The notes: generated by a model not told the origin, from the sequence alone. Shown: positions 1-14,799, counted from the first letter of the stretch. The stretch: DNA of 64,000 nt from Pseudoscleropodium purum (GCA_963969395.1 OZ017803.1:8122001-8186000), one strand, 5' to 3'. Numbers and translations are program-made.

Positions 1-2519
1 AATCGAAATTTTTTTTTTCAATAAAGAATGAATATTTTACAAAATTTGAAGTGAGTTACTCAAATAGCCCAAAAGAGTCACTACACCCTTTGAAAACCAA
101 CATAACACACATACATAATGGTCATGTAATTCATCTAAAATGGTTTTGATATTATCTTAAAGTAATGTAATTCATTATATAAAAATAGTCACTTTGTGAT
201 GGTTTTACAATCAAGAAAGAGAAGTTTGTCTTGTAATAAAAAAAAACTCACTCTATTATTTTCACCCAAAGCTTTTTTTGTAGCTACTAAAAAACTATTA
301 TGGAAAAATTCTTTATTATTTCATGTAAAGCCTATTGTTTTACGATGAGAGATTGTTTTGTTTTTTCTTTAATACTATAACTATTGTATTTCATGTATTA
401 CAAGTGAAAGAAAAAATTAACACATCCAACATTGCTATTGATTTGATATTTTTCTTAAAACAATATGATTTAATATTTTTTTAGATTTTTTATTTTCTAT
501 AAAAAGATAGTTTGATCCTATTGACTATCTTCTTTATCATGTATGACAATTTCTTTAGGTGTTAAAAAGAAAGAGTGTCACATTTGTCTAAATTTAAGCA
601 ATTCAAACATATTTCGATAAATTTTTCAATTTTTCTACTTTTTCCATTTGTTATTGATTTGTATATCATATTTTTATTGAAATTTTATTACAATAATGAA
701 TGATGATAAAATAAAAATATATGTAGATCTCCATTATTTCTTTATTACCCCCAAAATATTCAAAAGAAAAAAGGAAGTTCAATATTGTCAACACCATAAT
801 TTTCTTACTAGTTGTTGACTACCCCAATACAACAATAAGTGTAGTCTGCATAAAAATTACAACATTGTCAAGATTGAAGATTGGAATGCAATTTTACTAT
901 TCCAAAATGCTTCATAATAAGTTACATTTTGAAAGTGGGTAGAATGGCCAATTTTTCACTTGTACAAAAAAATTGAAGCACATTTCCATCCTTGGCAAAT
1001 AGTAATGTATGATCTTCTAATCTACAAACAACTTTTTCTATACTAATTGCACATTTTCCAACTCACATGTCCCACATTGTATACAAATATAATTGGACAA
1101 CTTCCACATTTCAAAGTTGTAAATACCATACACATGAGTGCATTTAGAAGGCCATTTGTCCCACTAGAGACAATATAATTAGAGAAGGTTAAATATACAA
1201 ATATCAATATGGTGTATATATATACCGAAAGCCAATATTGTGTATCATTGTCATGTTGATTTAGGCCCTTTATGATCATGATATTTAGAGTTGGTTTTGA
1301 TCTTAAGTTTAATTTTGCTTTTGGGATAGGCCTTCCTTGCAACTATATCACAAACCTTCCAGGTAATAATACTTTAAATTGTTTGAATAAAGGTTTGTGC
1401 ATAGATCCTATTTTTGAATTGCAAAAAGGCTTTGTCAAATATTGTTGGTAATCAAAATGGGATTCTAGATTATTTTAGAATACATTTTGTTGACACCACA
1501 TGGATAAATTGTGAATTTTCAAAATGTTAAAAAATTGGTAAATCGCCCCTACGCTTTCATGAAAGGAGGGCACATTTTATGCTAAAATGTGTACAAAAAT
1601 AGTTGACTTTAGAAACAGGTCACAACTGGTGCAATTACCTTATACCCTCATTAAAACTTAACCATACGAAAACCTAATTCCAAACAACTTTTATCTACTC
1701 ACGTCTCCTAGAATTTGAGGTATACATACACTCTAAGCTTAAACTCTAAAAGACTGTTTGCACTTAGTATTAGGGCTGATATTTGCAATGTAAATTCAGT
1801 GCAGAAGTAGGTTTTAAATTCATTCCTAAGACCCTCACTAACAACACTCTTCAACATCAAGTGTGAACATACCTTAAGCTTCATATTGCTATCCTTGACA
1901 ATAAAGTTGAGAGCAGAATACTTAGAAAATAGACAGAGACCATTACACAACATCAATGAATTTTTTACTTTTTAATTATTGGAAGTTACAGTGATTTTAC
2001 AATCTTGTCAATCTCTGATACAACGTAAGGCTTGAAAGGGGAGGAAAGAGATTCAATAGATTGACAGGTAGCAAATGCATCAACTACTAAAACACTTAAA
2101 TGTACAAGCTCAACTCCAGAAGGGAAACAGGAAGCCTCAAGAGTCGACCTATTAATATATAAAACTAGTCCGTCTGTTTCATACCCCAATTTCTGCACCC
2201 AAAGGAAACTGTGTTCAACTCGATTACAAATGCATTAACATGCTACAATTGAAGGGGGATCAATTCTATGATCAAACTGCAGTTCATCTTCCAACACTCA
2301 AAGAAAAAAAAACCACTAAATCTTGAGCCAATCCGACTCTCAAAAATCAAAGGTAAAAAAACATTGGCAAGGTAAAATTACAGTCCAATTAATGATGGTC
2401 AGTCACTCTCTGTGTAACCCAACTAGTGGCAATCAAGAACTTGGGCAATATACAAGTGAACTCACAAGGCTGAGTTTCAACAACAATAATTCATTCAACA
2501 TGGCAAAAACACTAACGAA
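1..2519. other. AT-rich DNA without a recognisable gene
   Basis: Short frames only, none with a family signature. 1485-1670 belongs to the 'ACACCATATGAATAAA'-type dispersed repeat. Confidence 0.5.
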
Positions 2520-2819
2520 CTAAGTTCGTTTAACAAGAAAATGGTTTGACCGTGAGACTGTCCTCTCCAACAAAACTCTAACCATGTTGTGCAATGCAGT
2601 GTGAGTGGTTGTAGATAGGATTTGGAAACTGGGATTCAGAAACCAAAGAGTGGATGCCATAGTCGCCGTCCAAAATGCAACGCCAATAAAAGAGCCAAAA
2701 GAATAAAAAGAAAGAGATGGAGAGAACACACAAAGGAACGGAATGGGTGGAGTGGAGTTAATTTGGAAGTTGGATAAACCCGCGGCACAGGAATGGAATG
2801 GAAATTTAAAAATGGTCGG
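2520..2819 (-). other. Probable 3' untranslated region of the RWP-RK gene
   Basis: This lies immediately after the TGA at 2820. The short frames inside show no family. Bases 2570-2665 share a diverged repeat with 14800-14990 (common core TTGTAGATAGGATTTG). The cleavage site is not determined. Confidence 0.4.
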
Positions 2820-5800
2820 TCATGTTTCACCTAGAAATCCTGCACAAAGCTGTGCTCGTTCGTTTCGCAGCATGGCAATCTCCATGCGAATGCCTTCGTC
2901 ACCTTGACCAGCACCTTCGGCTATGGTCTGCTCCAACGTTGCAATGATGCGCTCGATGCTTTTAATCTGACCAACAACAATTAACCGTGTAAGGATGGGC
3001 TGGTCTCCATTGAAATCGTCATTTTCTAATACCGTGGGAATCAATTGCTTAAGAAAATGGAAAAATATTCATTGGAAGTCAAACTATTGTAGAAGATGTT
3101 TCCTTTGTACAACAAAACTTGGAAGATGAATAGTTGCACTTTTGTCCTATACAGGAAAAATTTCTGCCATCCATCAGACACTTAATGTCCGTGGTAGCCT
3201 TACAAAATTAACCAAGCATGGTATAAATCTGGCCATATATTTGCTTCACAAATCAATGGACCCTAACTTAGCATGTGCTTGAAAACTAACTATAGTTAAC
3301 AACTATGGGCTTGCTGTGTTGAGATAAGTTGAGCCTTCACTGTCACAGAAGTCTAATTATCTGAAATTCGTCAACCCAGCCTATGTTGTGTCGTTGAACT
3401 AAATTAGTCACAAAAATGTCTTTAGATTGCACTCCCATCAACATTGTAAGCCCAATCTACAATGAACCTTTGATAAACCAAAAAAATGGGAGAATTTTTA
3501 TCCGCCTCATGTAAATACTTGTCAACATATGCAAATTTCGACAAGGTTTTTCTATCTTTGTCAATACATCAACAATCGATCATTACCTAAATTTCAAGGA
3601 GTTGGTTTCAAGAGAGCTACCTGGCATGACAAGCAGGGTATGATGCGATAGATTTTAGAACTTCTATTAGGAGTATTCCGACCTTGCGATGAGGCCATCG
3701 ACGCATTCCATTACGCCGGCATATTTTTTTGAGTACTGTGGGACAAATGCCCAATTCTTTGGCGGCGGCATTGATTGGCAAATGAAAATGTTGTGCCAAA
3801 TCTGTCATTTTAAGTTTTCCTGTTCTCTCTCTCTGTGATGCAAGAAATTGTTCATCAACAGAGGGAAAACTCTTCAAGATGCAATGAAATCTCTGCCCTT
3901 AGTAAAACAATGTAGCTATCTACTACCTTCAAAAATGAAGTCAATAACATTCACCTGCGCTGCAGCATTACTCTTCGGGGGCTTGGGGGGACCGACTATG
4001 ACTTCGGCATTGTCAATGCTATCAATGCTTCCACTACGATGAAGCTTGTTTTGTCCAAGTCCGGCTTTTCCGTACGCACATCCACTATTTGAAAAATCTA
4101 AATCCATAATCAACATATTAGTTAGTAGCCTACATTTCTGTCAACAAAATTCTTTTTGAAGATGAAAAAATAAATGTACTTAATTCCAACTTTCAACTTT
4201 ATGTAAATTCACTTAGAAAAACTCAAGGCCCATCAACCTTAGCTATAAGGATGATCTTTAGCCAAACTTGATTTTGGCCACATCACTCCCATAAAATAAA
4301 CATTTGAAACTCAAAAAAAATTAATCACTTTTTCCTTCATCACCCTATGCAAGTTTTTTCTTATTAAAATCCTAATATGTAGAGGTCTCAAACGATAGTA
4401 CACAATCCTAATTGTCCCCTAGAACTAACATTAAGAAGGAAAAAAATCAGACCAAATACTTTCACAAGGGAATAGAGTCATAACAATATTTTTGTAGTGC
4501 ATGTTTTGAAACCAAAAGCAATAAGGTGACCATTCAATAAATATATTAAAGAAAGTTTAGCAAAAAGAGAAACTACCAGAAGAAGTACAAAGAACATCTG
4601 GGAGAACCATGTGTCCCATTTGCTTAGGGAGGCAACCAATGTTTGCACCCATCACCCGCTCTGATGACATGCCCATGCCTCCACTTGCCAAAGAATCGTG
4701 CCGAAGAATGAAACCTTCCTTCCGACGCAAGAGACTATACTGTAGAAGGAATTGTTTCACATACTCAGCATTTCCAACAGGAAACCTGCCACAATATATA
4801 ATAGTTAGTCAAGACTAGCAACCTTTCTTACAATTGATTTACTAGTGATTAGGACACAAATATGCAATCCTAACATGATTGGTCCTTGGAAGCCAATAGG
4901 AAACACCTATCCAATCATAAGGAGTTGAAATTTGCTACAACCTCTAACACAATTCAGTTGATCACTACAATGTTATAAGACTCTAAATCTAAATTCAATT
5001 ATGTAATGCCTAAGTCCTAAGAGAATTTTGAGATAAACAATAGCATTGTGCAACATATGTTTGACATCCACTACTTGAGGTGATATTTAGCAACAAGTTT
5101 ACATTACAAACTTGCATCATCAATTTGTTATTATTGAGACATATCAACTATTGCATTGGCAAGGAATTTATTAAGCACAATTAGAGTTGCTAAGTAATGT
5201 TGAGTTTTAGTACTATTTGTATGAGAAAATCACAAGTCTACATGGAAATCACCAAATTAGCAAACTAACAACTCACTCAACCATCTGTTGCTCAAAAGAT
5301 GCAGGAAAACCATCATCGATACAAAATCGAGTTTGTAGTACTGCATGATAGCTTTGGCCATCACACCCATGAATCTCAAGTTTTGTGTCTTGGACTCCTG
5401 ACCAATATTTCATGTAAAATATTACTCAACTAGTATAATTAAAGTTCTTTTTGTTGACAAATTCTCCTTTATGGAAGACAAAACTTCAAATTGTAATTGA
5501 AAAAAATGATATAACTCACCCCTATGATTGTGGCACTAGCTTGAGGTTTCCAAAACAATCAATCTCTAATAGTGAAGACTCAACAATCTCACTGTAATCA
5601 TTCGACCTAACACTCATCATACTTAGTACAATGCACTTTAAACTTAAAATTTGCGGTAATAAAAACAAAGCAACTATATTCTATATTTTGAACATGCAGA
5701 CTTATCTAGGTGACTAAAAAATTTAGCTTAATATGCTTGCAAAAAATTTTATTCACCACATTCTACCTTGGCCAAAGCTTTTGTGATATTCTCATTAGAA

Positions 5801-8072
5801 GAAATGGCAATTTTCAAATGAGGCATTCTTTAGATCTCTCTTCCTTAAATTTAAAATTAAAATAAGTTGTTTCTCTCAGCAATGTTGATTTGTAACCACA
5901 AGGAAACTTTGAGATAGTCACTCATCCACTTTGAAACTAGGTCAAGAGACAAGCTTCTACCACAACCGAAGTAGACTAGTACTCTTAAAGCTTGTGCACC
6001 AAAAAGAAATTGTTCTAAATGAAACTAATCTATTTATACTTTAGCTAAAAATGCTTAAGAAAATAGGAAAAGTGCACACCATTTGAGTGAATAATACGGC
6101 GGAGAATTTGGCATGAGGCACATTGGAATTGCTGGTTGTGTGACTGCCCAAAGTTGGGTTGAATGGGGCTTTCACGAGACATGCTCCAATCCAATGGAGT
6201 ACCGCTACAATTCATAGGGTGTGTCCCACCGGAGGTTGACGCCCCATGTTCCATACTCACAAAAGCTCGATCTTCAACATCCACAAGTCCACTTGGATCT
6301 CCTACCATATAAGACCCTGTTGTAAAAATCGTTGGAGGGCACGTTATGGAAGGAAGCCTACTTCTTGACAAAGGCACGTAAGAAGGCACCTCCAATCGCA
6401 CAGGTGAAATGGGCGGATTGTTCATATAACTGTCTTGTGAACCGTTGAAGAGAGCAAATGAATCCTTAGCAACATTAGCATCAATTTCATCAAATGCAAT
6501 CAATTCTCCATTTAAGGTATCTTCAACATATGTTGCCTCTCCATCAATACCCTTGCTATCAAACAACAATGCACTAAAGTCTGGCTCAGGACCCCCTTCA
6601 CCCCTCCCCAACCTCCTATTATTGAAGGGTGGGAGTGGAGTCAACAAGTTGCAAGGAGGTGCTGGAATATTGAATTGCGCAAAATTGAAAAACTGTTCTT
6701 CAGCATTGATGTCTTTTGGTGTCTTCAAAAATTCATTTATATCAAAACGAGGGCTATTGGATGCATTGAGAACCACTCCTTCACAAGTAGGAGAGTCTAA
6801 TTGCCCACTTGCCATTCTCACATTGATCACAAGTAGCGCTCACATGATGCAGAATGACACTTGTAGTAAAGATAGAAGATACAATTACCAGTAGACTTTG
6901 TAGATGATTTCACCATGACAAAAATGTATTTGATATGCAAAATCCAACCTTATTAGAATTGATAAAGTTGTATTATATATGAATGAATTCACTAGTACAA
7001 ATTCAAAAAGACAAATGATGATTGCAAGCTACAAGGTAGAAAAATCATGCATACGGTTGAGATGTCATTTGAAAGACATTCTTACCTAAACAATTTTAGA
7101 ATCTATACTGAATTTGGAAGAAGAAAAAAAAATATGCATTGAGAAGAAGATGGATAAAGGCAAAGAGATTGGGGAGCTTCACACCAAATGATCCAAACAC
7201 GGGCTATTGTTTTTCATGAAGAATGGAAGTTTGCAAATACTACATGTGATATAGGTCTCAATCCCATTGTAGGAAAATTTAGAAGTAGATTCAAAAAAGG
7301 ATGATCACACAAAAAACAACAAGAGAATCACATAAAAATATTATTAATTATCTGGAAATAGATGCTCGACATCAAACTAATCTCATTACAATCAATCAAG
7401 ATGAGTTAAATGCAAAATAAAAAAAATTCAAATCATAATCATAAAATTGTAGATCATATTGTAGATTTTGACTTTTACATGACAAGAGCATGTATGCCAA
7501 ACTGCATGTTCATGTAATAAAAAACAACCTTGATGCTTTTTTAAAGTAGTAATTCTACTTCTGTGACAACGATTTCCATCGAATGAGCTTCAAATATCTT
7601 CCAATGCATTAGACAAAACTTTTTCATAATGTATCTATGGAAGACAATGGCTAGACTAATTGCCAAATTCCTACTTAGGTTATTTATGTTAGGAAAAGAT
7701 TGAAAACCACTAAGCAAAAAGATTTGAATGTCACAACAAATAACATATAACACAAAATTCAAATGCAAATTGCAGAAATGAATGGGTAGCCTAGAATAAA
7801 AGGAAAGAAAAAGAAAGAAAGAAGCCTCAAAGATTGAGTGAATTGAGAAGAAGCATTTGTGTTGATTTGCTTGGCATGGAGAGGTAATAGGGGAAATGGA
7901 AAGGTACATTGGAAAGAAGAGTGGTAATATGAAAGACAAAAGAGGAAAGGGAAGGTGGTGGCATGGCACCTGATCTTTCGCGCTCAAGATTATATTGATT
8001 GCCAAACCTATGCACATGATCCTCATACACAATTTCAAAAAAATCAGATCCTCCATCTTGCAAATCCTCCAT
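2820..8072 (-). CDS. RWP-RK domain transcription factor, seven coding exons, 556 aa
   Basis: Nuclear DNA-binding protein of the RWP-RK family. I read the coding exons as 8072-7970, 6838-6080, 5397-5277, 4785-4577, 4097-3955, 3871-3683 and 2966-2820. Phases close at every junction and the sum is 557 codons with a TGA stop. The RWP-RK domain lies at about residues 460-515: exon 6 carries AAKELGICPTVLKKICRR and ends in the signature RWPHRK (503-508). Exon 7 continues IKSIERIIATLEQ, a probable coiled coil. Upstream, a C274-x2-C277 motif is followed by QILRRIIHSNG and KLEIHGCDG, a block I recall from other plant RWP-RK proteins (memory, not searched). Residues 36-270 are low-complexity and probably disordered. 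Weak points: intron 5 is only 83 bp (an alternative acceptor at 3893 would make it 62 bp), and the exon 6 donor is GTCGGA. RKD-like rather than NLP is likely, because no PB1 domain follows the RWP-RK domain. Confidence 0.92.
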
Positions 8073-8165
8073 TTTGCTAGTTAGTCGCCTTCACACCAAC
8101 TCCCACCTTCATCAGACTCCCACTCCTCCTCTTTCCTCCTCTTTCTCCACCACCACCTCCTTAAC
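8073..8165 (-). promoter_or_regulatory. Purine-rich leader of the RWP-RK gene
   Basis: On the gene strand this stretch, just before the start codon, is a run of GGAGG, GGTGGTGG and GAGGAAAGAGG triplet-like purine repeats. Such tracts are common in plant 5' leaders and core promoters. I see no clear TATA box beyond it, so the transcription start is not placed. Confidence 0.35.
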
Positions 8166-8219
8166 CAAATTCTCCACAGTTTCCTCATTTCCTTGTCACA
8201 ATCTTAGTTACAAAGAACA

Positions 8220-11200
8220 ACTTTTTTAAACTCACCGTTAATTTAAATGTTTTTTTTTAACACTTGTAAATCTCATTTGAAAGATTAGAGCTTACAAATG
8301 CAAAGGATGCTATAAAAGAAATAGACTGAAATACATCACGTTGTGCAAAAACCTGTAGTGAAATTGCACACAATTGCTTGATTCCAAGAGGAAGCTTGCT
8401 CTTCAAATGCCAAACTTTTTATTGTGCCGTTTACATTGATTTCAAGTTTTGAACCGTCAATGTGAATGAAAATTTTGAATGAATGGTTCTTTTTTTATAA
8501 TGAAAAATGGAAAAAAATGAAATGGAAAATTTTTCAAAATTTGCATGCAACAATAACAACCATTCTTGTGGTGTGATAACTAACAATATAGACTTGCCAA
8601 ATTTTTATGGAACAAAGTGCACTTCAGTAAAGGCACAAAACCCTAATTCACAAGGCGAGTAGTCATGATATTGTGTCATATTGTCACCAATTCTTTAAAT
8701 GCCAAAATTTGTGACATTAAGTTGGAAAAAGCTTTAAAAACTTGAAAGATTAGGATTAAAATAGACTTAGGTATTAGGTTTTGTACTTTAAAATGTGTCC
8801 ATGTTGTGAAATTTTGTCAATTTATGTTTTGGTTTACATCAAGCTTTCACAATGAATCAACATTAGAAAGGCTTGAAATATAAAAGCAATTCTACCATTT
8901 CTACATAACCTATTAAGATGGACTATCTAAATTTTTTCATTTTAGTTCATGGCTATGGATACACTTAATTTTACAAATAGAGGTTATTTTTTACAAGTAC
9001 ACATTGAAAATAATTATTTTTATTTACTTTATTTTTGAACCAAGAATTTTTACAATTTCTATGAATTATCATAGTTAAGACTTTAAAAAACTTTGGTGTG
9101 TCATATAGGTATATGTTTGGATTGTCTTCACCAAGATTCAAAACCATCTCTAAAGGCTTTATAACTATTCTATTGTATTGCACTGTATGTAAAATTGTCA
9201 TTAACATTTTAAGGTTGTATTGGAAACAATTTTGAATATGAAGGGTGAAAGACTTTAGATACATGTATCTTATAATATACAACATCAAGCCAATTGAAAT
9301 GTTTTTTTATTTGGTTTGAAACTAAAAATCTTCATTCTCTACATTTAGTGAAGAATAACACAAATTTATGTGTAATACGTGAATTCACATTCAATTAAAT
9401 TATAGAATACATTTGCTATGTACTTTACAAGATTGTGAGGTGTATTTGAACCATATAAAAATGGATAAATTATAAATCTTTATAAAATCTTTATCTCTAC
9501 TTGTTTTGGCACCACTTGAAAAATAACTACATTATTTATCATTTTACTTCAAAGATTACATCAAATCAAGAGTTTACTTTGGTCTCTCTCTCTAAACCAA
9601 TTCCATGGTTTAAATAATTTTAATGAATTAGAGCACTTGTAGTGTCCAATTTTCTTCAAGCTTAAGTTGAATTTTGTAAACCTCTAAACCTTATGCACAA
9701 AATCACTATAATGATTTGCCTTACAAGTGTATGTAAGGTTGATTTTTCTAAGTAATACTATTTGTAAAACAATTAAATTAGTGTGGCTAAAATATTATTA
9801 TATTGGATCAATTTTCTCAAAACTAAAATTTTGTAGTAATTCTAATTTTTTATATGACATGGATTTTGTTTCCTTACTAATAGAACAATTTGGACAACTC
9901 GCTATAAAAACTACTATAGTCTAAATTAATTTACTTGATTTTGTGCAATTTTATATCTTCACAATTTTGATTTTGATTTTTGAAATTTTAATTATATAAA
10001 AATTTATTATTTCTTTCCATGACTTATTTTAATAACTCTTTCTTCTACTAATAGTGATAATATGTACAAGATACTTAAGAGAAAAAGGATCAATTATATT
10101 ATCTCTACCAAATTACTCACTACATATGACTATAGGCCAATAGCTATTATTGTCATTCAAACAACTATAACAATCTACTACATATAAAAAATAATCCCTT
10201 TAATGAGGAAATAATTTTAATTTTCTAAATTTGTAATGAAATTTTATTTTTAAAATTCAAAATTTATATCTTTTAAATTTTATATGATTTTTATAATATA
10301 AAAAATATAATTCAAAAGATTTTTTGATTATTGAAATGATAAATCTATCTATCTCATACATTAAATCAATACCAAACTAAAAAATTAAGTATTTCTATAT
10401 TTTTTTAATTTTTGATGAAAAAATCATTAGATAATTCATATCATCTAATTTGTAGGTTTGAATCATATCCATGATTTCTTTGATTTCTTGTAAAAAGCTT
10501 TTCAATAGAACTAAACCACTTTCATTTGCCTTCTAATTGCAAATATTTACCGCATGATAGTCAAATATTTTTTTGCCATAATTCACAAAATGATTTTCAA
10601 CATTTTCATACATCATTCTTCAATTTTAACATAAAAATTTGAAATACATCCAAAATGCATAATGCAATAGTATATTAGATTGTAGTACAGTAGATCAAGC
10701 TAATTGGAAGTAGTGGTGAGTCAATTAGACAAGGTGCAAAATCTAAATATCAATTTTAAAGCTAATTTGTGTCTTAAGAGTCTTATTGATAGTTGGTCGA
10801 TGTTCTGATCAACCAAAAATATAGTTGTAAACCCATTTGAAAATCCTAGTATGGAGTGCTACCATCTCAAATTTGATTGCTCCCAATTCAAACTTCATCG
10901 TTTCTTGATCAGATTCAATTTTTTCGGCATGCTATACTATTGTCATATTGGCAACATTCGCGCAAATTTGCACCCATCTATCAAGGAATAATGTTGTCCC
11001 AATCAACATTCCCATAGAGACGGAAGAGGCATAGAGGACTAAATATGTGTTGAAATAAGTTGTATTGTTGGCTATTTTGTTTACCATATCTACAGTGATA
11101 AGGTGAAGTTTAATGCTACAAACTATAGATTGCCTCTTGCTGAATGAGAGCAAACTAAGAAGATTTGTCATTTGGATTTTGAAATGATTCCCAAGGCATT

Positions 11201-12470
11201 AATATGGTAGACCCATGTAGCTTGAAAAAGTTGTCCACAGATCGAACATTATTGCTAGATTTGGACTAGGATTATTCATATAATCGTAAAACAATAGTTA
11301 CTCTCTCTTGATGTTAGAAAAAACAAACGATATATGTTCAAATTATATATTAAAAAAAAAATCCAACATGTATTTATTTAGATCTATATCTAATATAAAT
11401 CTCTAATGCCAAACTTGAAGTTGAAAAACCCTGCAGAATTATTTGTTTGAAAAATATAATAATATCTACCACTTAGAATAACAAAAATAATATTTGTGAC
11501 AACAAGAGGAAATATTTGGTCACTTACAGGCAATGATGGAGAATAATGAATTCTTTCATGACTACTATAAACAAAGCACATTAGATGGCTACTACAATTT
11601 CAACTACACCTAAGCTATGCCTCAATTTTGACGGGAATCCTAAATTTGTTTTGTTCAACTAGAAAGAGCACAAGAGCACAAGAGAGAGAGTTGAATACCA
11701 TATGAATAATAAAAAAATTCCAATGTAGATTGACCTTACAATGAGCTAAAAAGAGAGAAACAAAATTGTACAATTAATTAACCAGCCCTCATTTGTCCCA
11801 AAAAACGAGAGCCATTCATTTCTTTTATAAAAATTATGAACCCCCCGACCGTTGATCTCCAAAAATACGGATATATGAATATACAGATATGGATATACGG
11901 ATATGTATTAGGAAACATGCTGGAATTCATGCTAGAATACTTGTTGAGATATTGGGATATATATCCTATATTCATTGTCAAGTTTTCTTGACTTGTCAAA
12001 TTATAAAGAGGGGGAGGGGAAGGGAGGGGAATTGAATGAAATCTAATTTAAATTATTTTTGATTGGTGGAGGGGAGGTGGAGGAGCTAAATAATATTTAA
12101 TTTATATTATCTTTGATTGGAGGAGGTAAATTATGAAAACAAAATTAAAAAAAGGAAACCAAATCTTGAGCTCAAAAGAGACACTTGTGTTTGAAATAAA
12201 ATACAATATAGATGCAAATTGAGATCTACCACCTTGACCCTCCACAAATCCCCCACCATAGATTTGACCCTCTATTCATGCAAAATCCACTCAATTTCAA
12301 CCACTATAGCTTCTCTATAGCCCATGTAGACATTTGAAATTGTAATGAAAGTCAAATTAAAACCTCAAGCAAGTAGGATCAAAAGTGCTTATGAGTGAAC
12401 ACCACCTTTTATTTAAGCAACTCTTTGCACCACTACTAATTGCAAAGTCCATAAGCCAATTGTTAGAATT
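8220..12470. other. Gene-free AT-rich DNA upstream of the RWP-RK gene
   Basis: I see no coding region. 11860-11960 has a degenerate GGATATACGGATATG tract; 12000-12100 has a G-rich GGGGAGGGGAAGGGAGGGG stretch. Confidence 0.5.
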
Positions 12471-12474
12471 ATCT

Positions 12475-13401
12475 TTAACCCCTAAAGGACCGGATTGTGT
12501 TTTTTGGTTGTATAGAAATTTTGGGCAAGCCATTGTGACCAGAAATTTGCATATTTTAAGCTGAAATTTTAATAGAATGTGTGGACAAGGAATATCTTTC
12601 ATATGCAAAAAATTTATGACATTTGGAAATAGGAGTCAAAAATTGTAGCCTAATATATATATTTTTTTCGTAACTGGGCAGTTTGGGCAGATTAGAAAAA
12701 ATCACTTTTTTCAAAAACCAAAATTTGAACTTGGTTTTCTAAACTCTTATATACAAAGAAAGCTTTGAATCATTCCATTTTGATCAACAAATCATAAGTT
12801 CCGAGGATTTTTTGTTTGTAGGCAATTATGAACTCCCTACTCTAAAATAAACTTTGAAATCCTTCATCTTACCCAATTTTCAATATTTTTGAAAAAAATA
12901 AAATACTAGGATGTAAACTGTTTATTACAACATTTCAACCATAGGGATTGACATTTTTCAATTCCATATTTAAATTCTTAATTATATAGTATTTTGAATC
13001 ATTCTCTACTACTACCTACTTATTATTTTTTCCCTATATGTTGTACAATTCCAAATGATTTGAAAATTTTCAAGAATTTGGCCAAATTTTCTAGGAAAAA
13101 TAATCCAAAGAAGCACTATTACTTTGGTCATTTTTTCATAGAAAAGTGAGCTTTTGAAGTGCAGCTACATGGTTTTTCACAGGGTTGAAAAAATGGTTTT
13201 GGTGAATTTGAATGTTGATATCTTACAATCCACATGGTGGAATTTTTTGAAATTTTTACCACATGTTTTCAAGTCATCATTCTACAAGATCCTACGTTTA
13301 TATGTGTCAAAAAAAAATTTCAAAAAATTTAATAGTTCTATTAGAAATGGCAGTTTTGGAGCGTTTTTGTGAATACGTAGTCATGGAACTTTAGGGGTTA
13401 A
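12475..13401 (+). mobile_element. TTAA/CCCC inverted-repeat element, copy A
   Basis: The left end reads TTAACCCCTAAAGGACC and the right end GGAACTTTAGGGGTTAA, which are inverted relative to each other. About 0.93 kb, with no open frame of note. The interior matches copies D and E in the same order (GTGTTTTTTGG near the left end, GGAGCGTTTTTG near the right). TTAA bounds both ends. Non-autonomous; orientation assigned by alignment with copies D and E. Confidence 0.75.
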
Positions 13402-13989
13402 ACTTGAGCATTATTACAAGTTTATGATTGAATGACCAAAACAGTCTTGCCAACAATCTGTACATGGCATTTGCCATTAGATTCATCCCTCTTCTTTTTC
13501 ATTAAAATTCAACAACACCCTTGTATGAAACGAGTTTGAAGATAATTTTTGAATTGAATTCTCTACTCTTGATTCAAAGTGAGCAAACTCAAAGGCTCCA
13601 AAGTTGAGCATACCTCTCTAGTGGCCAATTTTTCCTTGTTGCAAATGAGTAATGTCTCTAGGAACATGCAATCTTGCAAGCTGCTTGTGATTTATTTACT
13701 ATGTGAATCCCACATCATGTCAGAGTATAGAGAGTCGACCCATTTCTAATCCCGCCTTTTTCAACCTATAGATTGATTTCTTTCTGTAAAATTGTGGTGC
13801 GGTTCCCGAAATAGTTGTTGCACATTGATTCTACAACCAGCCCATGGTTTGAAACAAAAAAGTCTATATGACCAATACAAGTTGTATACTACAATCCAAC
13901 TGAAAAATTTATGATAATTATGTTTTCAGTTAAAAAAATTCTGGAAAATTATATTATCCTTCCAAACTCTATTTCTACATCCGGGAAAA

Positions 13990-14790
13990 TTTCTGCACTC
14001 AAGAAATCCACACTTCAAGTAGTTGGAAATGGGTCGTCTCCCTTTCAGACATTTGTGTCAAGGCCTGTCAAGACACCCAGAACAAGAAGGCAAGCCAATT
14101 GTCTCTCTCCTTGAACTCCATGCACAAAGTTAAGCAAGCAAGCAGCACCTCGATCAACACACCACCCACAAGACCGAACCACTCCTTGACAACAGCAAGC
14201 AAATCCTCCTCGATCGCAACAACGACCGCAAACCCCTTTCGATCGTCTCACCCCAACATCACCCAATTACCATCGCCACCCCCAAGAGTTTGCAACTACA
14301 AGTATGATTACAGTGGTTCCCAATCTCTCCGTAATTATGTTCAATCCGTCTAAACCTCAAGATTTGCTTTGTCAATGTCTGCTTCTGTTTACGTTTTCAG
14401 TTTTCTACTGCAACTACTAGCTACGACTGGTTGGGACAACAATCCTCTCTCAGTTTGCAATTTGTGTCTCCTTCCTCGGATCGATCCATGCGGCAATCAC
14501 ACAGGCACGACCGTGCGAGAATTTACGTACATAGGGCGCAACAACCGATCGAGGCGGCAATGAGGGCGCCTCTGATTGATCTGATGAGGGAGTTGCAACG
14601 AAGATAGGGTGTTACGATTGTTGCGGTGTTTTGCGCTTTCGGGAAGATGAGAAACAGAAGAAAAAGTATAAGTATAGTAGCAGAGGTTGGAGAATGTATA
14701 GGTTGGGGCAAAGGGAGCGGGAGTTGGGCAACAGGATCTAACAAGAATGGTGTAATTGTGAGGCTCTATGGACATTAATTTATTGACCAC
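13990..14790. other. GC-richer, gene-like segment without a recognisable product
   Basis: Base composition rises above the AT-rich surroundings, with many CGATCG-type words. There are open stretches on both strands (about 60-95 codons), but none shows a domain I know. It runs directly into the repeat at 14800 shared with the RWP-RK 3' flank. It could be a promoter plus leader of a lost gene, or a gene relic. Confidence 0.3.
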
Positions 14791-14799
14791 GTCATTACT

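Noticed and set aside
6445..6894. 149-codon plus-strand frame
   Set aside because: Antisense shadow of exon 2 of the RWP-RK gene, whose phase-consistent splicing and domain content are much stronger evidence.
7541..8056. 171-codon minus-strand frame starting near the RWP-RK start
   Set aside because: It overlaps exon 1 in another frame and runs through intron 1. Its content is hydrophobic AT-rich noise.
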